Assembly (NCBI GenBank): GCA_020344715.1
Contig: CP070828.1
Location: 83,938-94,818 of the forward strand
Reading direction: 5' to 3'
DNA: 10,881 nt
Source of the DNA: Candidatus Bathyarchaeota archaeon
Lineage (GTDB): Archaea; Thermoproteota; Bathyarchaeia; Bathyarchaeales; Bathyarchaeaceae
Shown in pieces: positions 6,566 through 10,881 of this stretch (the first letter of the stretch is position 1; each line of letters starts with the position of its first letter). Made by a program: the position numbers and the translations under genes. The notes beneath the pieces are model-generated. The model saw only the letters and a program-made list of their open reading frames with translations, searched no databases and was not told where the DNA came from.

Positions 6566-7156
6566 CTATCCAGCCGTCGGAGGTTGAGCCACTAGTCTAG
6601 ACTTTCGGATGCCAACGTGACGCAAAGGCGCGATTTTCTTTGCATCATTGTAGACATCAGACGCGATTTTTCCAAGCACTACCTCTTGCACAAACTGGTC
6701 GAAAGTCAACACCGCCGCTTTCTCTTGAAGAACCCGTCTCATGATCATCCGCAGAACTCGTTCCTGAGTGGTTTTTGTTCGCGTCAAAGTGAAAGCACAC
6801 ACAGCAACTCGCAGTTTGTAGCCATCTTTGGTTGCGACGTCGAGAATCTGATCCACCGTAGTTGTTCTTCTTCTAACAAGGCTTCTCAAATAATCTCGCG
6901 AGTACTCGTGTCCCTTAAAGATCGTGTGCGCTTTTTTGCCTTCCACCGCAAGAATTTGAAAATACATCTTTAGGTACTGATGAGTAAAGTCATTGGTCAA
7001 ATCATAAAGCGTCGCATCCATAATTCTACCAACCAACTTTTCCGGATCATCAGTCGGAATCGAGCCTAACTCGGTATTGCCGAAATAGGGCGGCGACGTC
7101 ACTGCATACCAGTCTTTACTTCGCCATTTGTCACGCACACGCCTTTTGGAAGACAA
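6566..7156 (-). CDS. rps3ae: 30S ribosomal protein eS1 (S3Ae)
   Basis: Small-subunit ribosomal protein shared by archaea and eukaryotes, located near the mRNA exit of the 30S platform. Family blocks run through the whole protein: RVRDKWRSKDWY near the start, DDPEKLVGR, TLYDLTNDF, FKGHEYSRDYLRSLVRRRT, DGYKLRV, KAAVLTFDQFVQEVVLGKIAS, and a basic ending IRKSRLVAQPP. The TTG at 7156 is taken as the start. It gives 196 residues beginning MSSKRRVRDKW, as in other archaeal eS1 proteins, and has GGAGG six bases upstream. The longer frame from ATG 7189 adds 11 residues that do not fit the family, lacks a ribosome binding site, and would begin upstream of the start site expected from the TATA-like box at 7194-7202. 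The gene therefore has its own promoter downstream of serS. Confidence 0.95.
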   Translation of the reverse strand: MSSKRRVRDKWRSKDWYAVTSPPYFGNTELGSIPTDDPEKLVGRIMDATLYDLTNDFTHQYLKMYFQILAVEGKKAHTIFKGHEYSRDYLRSLVRRRTTTVDQILDVATKDGYKLRVAVCAFTLTRTKTTQERVLRMIMRRVLQEKAAVLTFDQFVQEVVLGKIASDVYNDAKKIAPLRHVGIRKSRLVAQPPTAG

Positions 7157-7162
7157 GAGGAA

Positions 7163-7167
7163 CCTCC
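7163..7167 (-). promoter_or_regulatory. Ribosome binding site deciding the eS1 TTG start
   Basis: GGAGG with a six-base spacer to TTG 7156. No comparable site precedes the in-frame ATG at 7189. Confidence 0.6.
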
Positions 7168-7193
7168 ATTGTGACGGAGAAATTAGCATAGAA

Positions 7194-7202
7194 GTATTAA
7201 AA
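7194..7202 (-). promoter_or_regulatory. TATA box of the eS1 gene
   Basis: TTTTAATAC on the minus strand, preceded by ATAAACC as a possible TFB-recognition element. Transcription should begin about 25 bases on, near 7172. That leaves a 16-base leader containing the GGAGG at 7167-7163 ahead of TTG 7156. The geometry supports both the promoter call and the short start of eS1. Confidence 0.6.
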
Positions 7203-7244
7203 GGTTTATCGTTTCAGACTAGCTCAAGGAAGCTTTTTGTCATC

Positions 7245-7303
7245 ACCCAGATAGTTGCAGTGCAACCTAGTTGCAAATAGGTTTACAACTGGTTCATCTG
7301 GGT
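7245..7303 (-). repeat. Nested inverted repeat at the 3' end of serS
   Basis: The outer arms pair ACCCAGAT+AGTTG (7245-7257) with CAACT+ATCTGGGT (7286-7290 and 7296-7303): 13 base pairs with a five-base bulge. Inside the loop, TGCAAC-CTA-GTTGCA (7261-7275) forms a perfect six-pair hairpin with a three-base loop. The upstream arm in the serS transcript contains the stop codon. No T-run follows, so this is not a classic intrinsic terminator. It may protect the transcript end, mark processing, or separate serS from the eS1 promoter 40 bases further on. Confidence 0.5.
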
Positions 7304-8580
7304 CGTATTCTTTCGGTTCCCTTCATATATGTCCGCAGAACTTCAGGAATTACTACCGAGCCGTCTTTCTGCTGGTAGTTTCCTAGAATTGCCACCATTG
7401 TTCTTCCTGTGGCTAGGGCTGTTGAGTTAAGGGTGTGAACAAAACCTTTTGTCGGGGCGCCTTCTTTTTCTCTATATTTTATGTTTAATCTTCGCGCTTG
7501 GTAGTCTGTGCAGTTGCTGCAAGAGATTATTTCGCGGTATTTGTTTTGCGCCGGCATCCAAGTTTCAATGTCGTATTTCTTTGCAGCTACTGTTCCGATG
7601 TCGCCAGTGCAGACATTGACGACTTGATGTGGCAGACCGAGTTTCTGAACCAGTTCCTCGGCATTTCCTATTAGTTCTTCATGCATGGTCCATGAATCTT
7701 CAGGCGTGCATAGAATGAACTGCTCAACCTTGTTGAATTGGTGAGTTCTAAATATTCCTCGTGTGTCTTTTCCATGGGCGCCAGCCTCTTTTCTGAAGTT
7801 TGCACTGATTCCGACGTATTTTAGTGGCAGGTCTTGGGCGTCGAGAACTTCATCCATAAACATTGCTGCTATTGGATGTTCAGACGTGGCTATCAAATAG
7901 AGATCTTCGTCTTGAACCTTGTACAGCATTTCTTCAAAATCGCTTAGGGCAGTTACACCCTCGTAGGGTCTTCGCCTCATCATGAAGGGAGGCTCAATTG
8001 GGATGTATCCCTTCCTTACTAGCTCGTTGAGGGTAAATTCTATTAGCGCCAAGTCAAGCGAGACACCCTCGTTCTTCAAGTAGTAAAATCGCGCTCCTGA
8101 AACCTTGCTTGCCCTTTCAACATCCATTATGTCCAAGCCAACAGCTAAGTCAATATGATCCTTCACCGGAAAATCGAATCTCGGCATTTCTCCCCATTCT
8201 CGTATTGGAACATTGTCTTCTTCGCTTTCGCCAAGAGGCACCGACTCATGGAGAAGGTTGGGAAGCCTCATCAATATGTAATCAATCTTCTCCTTGTCTT
8301 CCTTCACGCTTTTCTCTACTTTCTCTATTTGCCGTTCAATTTCGCGTGCTTCCTTAATTTTTTGAGCAGTATCTTTGCCGGCTTTCTTTAACTCAGCAAT
8401 TTTGGCGTTTGCCAGGTTCATTTTATGTCTAAGCTCGTTTAGACCAGTCAGCTGTTCTCTCCATTTCTTGTCGTGTTGGATCAGCTCATCTAGCATTTCG
8501 AGCTTTTCGGGGTCTCTTCTCTTTTTCAGGTTTCCTTCAACGACATCTGGATGTTCTCGAATGAATCTGATGTCGAGCAT
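7294..8580 (-). CDS. serS: Seryl-tRNA synthetase, canonical class II
   Basis: Charges tRNA-Ser (and tRNA-Sec where present) with serine in the cytosol; 428 residues, the usual length. Residues 1-105 form the long antiparallel coiled-coil arm that reaches the tRNA variable arm, beginning MLDIRFIREHPDVV. The class II core follows, with the serine-binding TSE (232-234), motif 2 FRKEAGAHGKDTRGIFRTHQF (about 262-282), NKYREIISCSNCTDYQARR (346-364), and motif 3 ending GNYQQKDGSVVIPEVLR (400-416). This is the widespread SerRS, not the rare zinc-dependent methanogen form. ATG 8580 is the standard family start; only a weak AAGG precedes it. The gene begins 72 bases after the Pcc1 stop. That gap holds TATA-like sequences (TTTAAAGTA, CGTATAGA), so it may be read both from the uS15 transcript and from its own promoter. 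Confidence 0.97.
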   Translation of the reverse strand: MLDIRFIREHPDVVEGNLKKRRDPEKLEMLDELIQHDKKWREQLTGLNELRHKMNLANAKIAELKKAGKDTAQKIKEAREIERQIEKVEKSVKEDKEKIDYILMRLPNLLHESVPLGESEEDNVPIREWGEMPRFDFPVKDHIDLAVGLDIMDVERASKVSGARFYYLKNEGVSLDLALIEFTLNELVRKGYIPIEPPFMMRRRPYEGVTALSDFEEMLYKVQDEDLYLIATSEHPIAAMFMDEVLDAQDLPLKYVGISANFRKEAGAHGKDTRGIFRTHQFNKVEQFILCTPEDSWTMHEELIGNAEELVQKLGLPHQVVNVCTGDIGTVAAKKYDIETWMPAQNKYREIISCSNCTDYQARRLNIKYREKEGAPTKGFVHTLNSTALATGRTMVAILGNYQQKDGSVVIPEVLRTYMKGTERIRPR

Positions 8581-8652
8581 GTTTGACGCCTTGGATAGTT
8601 CATGGAACTCTATTGTGTAATCTATACGTAGTGAATCTACAAATAGGATACT

Positions 8653-8913
8653 TTAAATTATTCGCAGTTTCTTGTCTTTCACGGTGGAAAAGGCTTTTTC
8701 AGCAACCGAAACACATGCTAGAAGGTCATCTATTGTTGAGATGAAGGTTTGTAGTCGGGTCTTACAGTCTATCTGAGTGAGCACTTCGTTTTTTTTCCTT
8801 GTTGTTCTTACATATAAGCCAGGTGGTACTTTTGCGTTGTCAGGTGAAACCGCATCCGCAACGGCCTCTGCTTCCTCTACAACTCTATACGTAAGAATGA
8901 TTTCAGCCTTCAA
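8653..8913 (-). CDS. pcc1: KEOPS complex subunit Pcc1
   Basis: Small dimer-forming subunit of KEOPS (Kae1-Bud32-Cgi121-Pcc1), the complex that makes N6-threonylcarbamoyladenosine at position 37 of ANN-decoding tRNAs. The 86-residue product has the family pattern: beta-strand KAEIILTY, helix EAEAVADAVSPDN, then VPPGLYVRT, and a C-terminal helix TFISTIDDLLACVSVAEKA. The frame is open up to ATG 8943, but TTG 8913 is the better start. It has GGAGGGG at 8927-8921 with a seven-base spacer, it gives the usual Pcc1 N-terminus directly on the first strand, and it cuts the overlap with the upstream nuclease gene from 41 to 11 bases. That overlap implies translational coupling to the nuclease. No other KEOPS gene lies in the window. 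Confidence 0.9.
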   Translation of the reverse strand: MKAEIILTYRVVEEAEAVADAVSPDNAKVPPGLYVRTTRKKNEVLTQIDCKTRLQTFISTIDDLLACVSVAEKAFSTVKDKKLRII

Positions 8914-10366
8914 TCGGCTTCCCCTCCAGTTGTTGCTTGACAAGTCTATTTACAAGTTTAATGAACGCATCGACGTTCTTGACCGGCACCTGCGCACCAG
9001 CTGCGATATTATGTCCTCCGCCTCTGCACGAGTATTTCTCAGCCGCAATCTTCAAGATTTCACCCAGGTTTAACCCTTTTTCTACAAGCAGGTCGATCGT
9101 TCTGGCTGAAAATTTCGCGAATTCCTCCCCTTGAATAGCTGAATATGCTATCAGAGGTTTCTCAAGGTTGGGTATGTTGGTTGACAGAAGAGACGATATG
9201 GTTCCAATCATCTTGTCGTCGATCATCCCTTGACCGTGCGCTACGTATATGTTGGTCAACTCTTCTATGCGTCCGGGTTTCTCAGTTAGCCAGCTGAGGT
9301 ACTTCGTAATTGTTCTCCGATATTCATCTAGCACTTTACCAGCTTCTTCTAGTGCGGCGCTCCTATCTCCCATGCAGATGGAGACTCCCACACCGGCTCT
9401 GCCCATCCGTCCGGTGGAGTTAAGCAAAACGGAAAACTCTCGGGCATCTCTAAGCGGCGTCCAAGGTTCTTCATGGCTCAGCGTGTAAACACGCCCAATC
9501 AAATTCAGTGCAATATTACCGGAAAGCCCCTTTGAAGCGAAATGATCTGCCAAAGCTGAACATAGCTTCTTTTTCTCTTCTTCTGAAAGATCTCGTAGCA
9601 CACGCCATCGGTCTCCCTTTTTAGGGGTTATCCCTATTCGCGCCAGAAAAGCTACGCTTCGGTCTTCCTGACCGCTCAGGTCGGGAATAAAAGGAACAGT
9701 TGTATAGGCTAACGCCTTGTGGATGGGGCGAGTTTCTCTGCCAAAAAGCATAAGGTCGGTTTCAGTTTGAAGGTTCCCTGCAGTCTCCGCGTCTTCAACT
9801 ATTATTTCGTTGGCTCCTCCAAGTGCCCTTGATTCGTATTTGTCTTGCATGTCTCCAAGAGCCCCTATGACTGCGATTTGAGCTAGATCGATGTTGACCT
9901 CGTTGAGAGCCTTGGCCACAAGATATGCTACTCCAGCACCGCTAAGATCTCGCGAGCCGTCTATTCCGTGAAGGTGAGGATTAACGTGAACGAATTCTGG
10001 ATTGGCCTCTTCTGTAGTTTGATGATGGTCCAGTATGATCAGGTGGTTGTCAGCAAGCTGAGCGTTCAATATGTCGAGGTTGCCACTTCCAAGATCTGTA
10101 AAAACGGTCAGCGCTGGTTTGTCTGCAGCAATGCTGTCTATATTTTTCTCATCGAGCCATCTCTCAATTCGAATGCGAAAAGACGCACCTAATCTCGCAA
10201 GAGCTTTTCCGACTATACCAGCTCCAGCTAAGCCATCTGCGTCCAAGTGCGAAACAACATGAACCAACTTGTGGCTTTCCACGGTTTCGAGAATCAGATC
10301 TGCAGCTTGTTTGGCGCTGTTATGAAGAGAGTCAAACTGCTCCTTACTAACGGCCTCATCAGGCAT
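8903..10366 (-). CDS. Archaeal RecJ-like DHH nuclease (GAN type)
   Basis: Predicted Mn-dependent single-strand exonuclease of the DHH/DHHA1 superfamily, 487 residues. Archaeal members include GAN, which binds GINS in the replisome and is related to eukaryotic Cdc45. The DHH domain is intact: HLDADG (40-45; Asp42, Asp44), FTDLGSG (Asp91), LDHHQ (Asp113, His114, His115) and GALGD (Asp172). The C-terminal DHHA1 domain has the substrate-binding CRGGGH (447-452). All metal ligands are present, so it should be active, unlike Cdc45. A role in Okazaki-fragment, repair or RNA processing is known for relatives, but I cannot tell which applies. ATG 10366 follows the uS15 stop by 8 bases, and the gene's end overlaps Pcc1, placing it in the middle of one operon. 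The uS15-RecJ neighbourhood recurs in archaea as I recall. Confidence 0.93.
   Translation of the reverse strand: MPDEAVSKEQFDSLHNSAKQAADLILETVESHKLVHVVSHLDADGLAGAGIVGKALARLGASFRIRIERWLDEKNIDSIAADKPALTVFTDLGSGNLDILNAQLADNHLIILDHHQTTEEANPEFVHVNPHLHGIDGSRDLSGAGVAYLVAKALNEVNIDLAQIAVIGALGDMQDKYESRALGGANEIIVEDAETAGNLQTETDLMLFGRETRPIHKALAYTTVPFIPDLSGQEDRSVAFLARIGITPKKGDRWRVLRDLSEEEKKKLCSALADHFASKGLSGNIALNLIGRVYTLSHEEPWTPLRDAREFSVLLNSTGRMGRAGVGVSICMGDRSAALEEAGKVLDEYRRTITKYLSWLTEKPGRIEELTNIYVAHGQGMIDDKMIGTISSLLSTNIPNLEKPLIAYSAIQGEEFAKFSARTIDLLVEKGLNLGEILKIAAEKYSCRGGGHNIAAGAQVPVKNVDAFIKLVNRLVKQQLEGKPIEG
8921..8927 (-). promoter_or_regulatory. Ribosome binding site deciding the Pcc1 TTG start
   Basis: GGAGGGG lies inside the last codons of the nuclease gene, seven bases before TTG 8913. 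Nothing comparable precedes the in-frame ATG at 8943. Confidence 0.6.
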
Positions 10367-10374
10367 GAAAAACC

Positions 10375-10815
10375 CTATTTGATGAATGCTGTTCGAGCTT
10401 CATATTCCCAATCGGGTGGAAGTATGTTTTCTCGTTTGTAATATCGTGAAAGCTTGTAAATTTTTGATTCGATAAGTTGAAGCGCCCGTTTGTTTGGCAG
10501 ATCTTTCTTGTTCTTCTCAAGATGAACATAAAGGCGACCCGCCTTCTTCAACAAGCTTTCTAGGTCTTCCGGCAGAGAAGGAACAAGTTCAGCATCTCTT
10601 AGGATTTGCGTTATCGTCTTTCCCATAATGGGCTTGACTAGGGGTATGCCGTATTGGTCGCGAAGGATCGTTCCTATTTTGCTGGGATTGTGACCTTCCT
10701 TGGCAAATTTGATCACTAATGCCTCCACTTCTTCGGTGGTGTACCTACACCATGCAGGCGGTCTTTTGCTTACAGGTCGGATTGAGTGGGATGTTCCTTT
10801 TTCGGTTTTTGGCAA
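10375..10815 (-). CDS. rps15: 30S ribosomal protein uS15
   Basis: Small-subunit protein binding 16S rRNA helices in the central domain. At 146 residues it is the long archaeal/eukaryotic form: an N-terminal extension with RPPAWCRYTTEEVEALVIKF (18-37), then GHNPSKIGTILRDQYGIP and KTITQILRD, before the common four-helix core ending SKIYKLSRYYK and LPPDWEYE. The start is TTG 10815, seven bases after GGAGG (10827-10823). It gives the usual N-terminus, and no ATG precedes it in a sensible position. It is the first gene of the uS15-GAN-Pcc1(-SerRS) transcript, behind a strong TATA box. Confidence 0.96.
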   Translation of the reverse strand: MPKTEKGTSHSIRPVSKRPPAWCRYTTEEVEALVIKFAKEGHNPSKIGTILRDQYGIPLVKPIMGKTITQILRDAELVPSLPEDLESLLKKAGRLYVHLEKNKKDLPNKRALQLIESKIYKLSRYYKRENILPPDWEYEARTAFIK

Positions 10816-10822
10816 GTTTCGT

Positions 10823-10827
10823 CCTCC
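10823..10827 (-). promoter_or_regulatory. Ribosome binding site for the uS15 TTG start
   Basis: GGAGG on the minus strand with a seven-base spacer to TTG 10815. It confirms use of the unusual start codon. Confidence 0.6.
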
Positions 10828-10857
10828 GTAGACTTCTTAAGAGCGAAGCCTCACCCG

Positions 10858-10866
10858 TATTTAAAA
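10858..10866 (-). promoter_or_regulatory. TATA box of the uS15 operon
   Basis: TTTTAAATA on the minus strand is close to the archaeal box A consensus, preceded by ACAAAGG as a possible TFB element. Transcription is expected near 10836, giving a leader of about 20 bases that contains the GGAGG. This is the best promoter in the window and suits a highly expressed ribosomal operon. Confidence 0.65.
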
Positions 10867-10881
10867 CCTTTGTTATATGTA

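Noticed and set aside
8903..10366. Reading the DHH protein as a Cdc45-like inactive homologue
   Set aside because: All DHH metal ligands (HLDADG, Asp91, DHH, GALGD) and the DHHA1 GGGH motif are intact, so an active nuclease is expected.
1..10881. Search for CRISPR arrays, insertion sequences, integrase or attachment sites, and phage genes
   Set aside because: No regularly spaced repeats, transposase or integrase motifs, or target duplications were seen. The window looks like ordinary chromosomal core sequence.

Overview
The window looks archaeal. It encodes archaeal or eukaryotic-type ribosomal proteins (eS1 and the long form of uS15), a KEOPS Pcc1 subunit, an archaeal RecJ-type DHH nuclease and a DUF2095-like protein. 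It also has TATA-like boxes of the TTTTAATA / TTTTAAATA type and GGAGG ribosome binding sites. Base composition is moderate, and TTG starts are common. The gene set suggests a TACK-type lineage such as Bathyarchaeota. I cannot fix the lineage from sequence alone, and an Asgard relative is not excluded.

Layout. (1) Positions 2-2234, plus strand: the 3' part of an asparagine synthetase gene overlaps by 4 bases a histone-deacetylase-fold (HDAC-like) deacetylase gene. The deacetylase frame is broken by an apparent one-base loss near 1762-1764. (2) 2235-2479: a short gap with no secure gene. (3) 2480-4315, minus strand: a 611-residue single-span membrane protein. It has a signal peptide, a beta-rich sequon-bearing ectodomain, one membrane helix and a 150-residue helical cytosolic tail. 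Its length, layout and several local motifs match eukaryotic ribophorin I (OST1), a subunit of the oligosaccharyltransferase. This is the most interesting object in the window. (4) 4501-5256, plus strand, divergent from it: a QueG-related two-[4Fe-4S] protein without the usual active-site signature. (5) 5406-7156, minus strand: a DUF2095-like protein, a nucleotidyltransferase-fold protein and ribosomal protein eS1. (6) 7294-10815, minus strand: seryl-tRNA synthetase, Pcc1, the RecJ/GAN nuclease and ribosomal protein uS15, read as uS15 > GAN > Pcc1 > SerRS from a strong promoter at the right edge.

The right half is an information-processing block: two small-subunit ribosomal proteins, a tRNA synthetase, a tRNA t6A-modification subunit and a replisome-associated nuclease. 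The spacing inside uS15-GAN-Pcc1 is tight (8 bases, then an 11-base overlap), so these are very likely one transcript. eS1 has its own TATA-like box and ribosome binding site. A nested inverted repeat lies between serS and that promoter.

No CRISPR array, tRNA, rRNA, insertion sequence or phage gene was found. The main claim, the ribophorin-I-like protein, rests on a comparison with human RPN1 recalled from memory and needs a profile or structure search.
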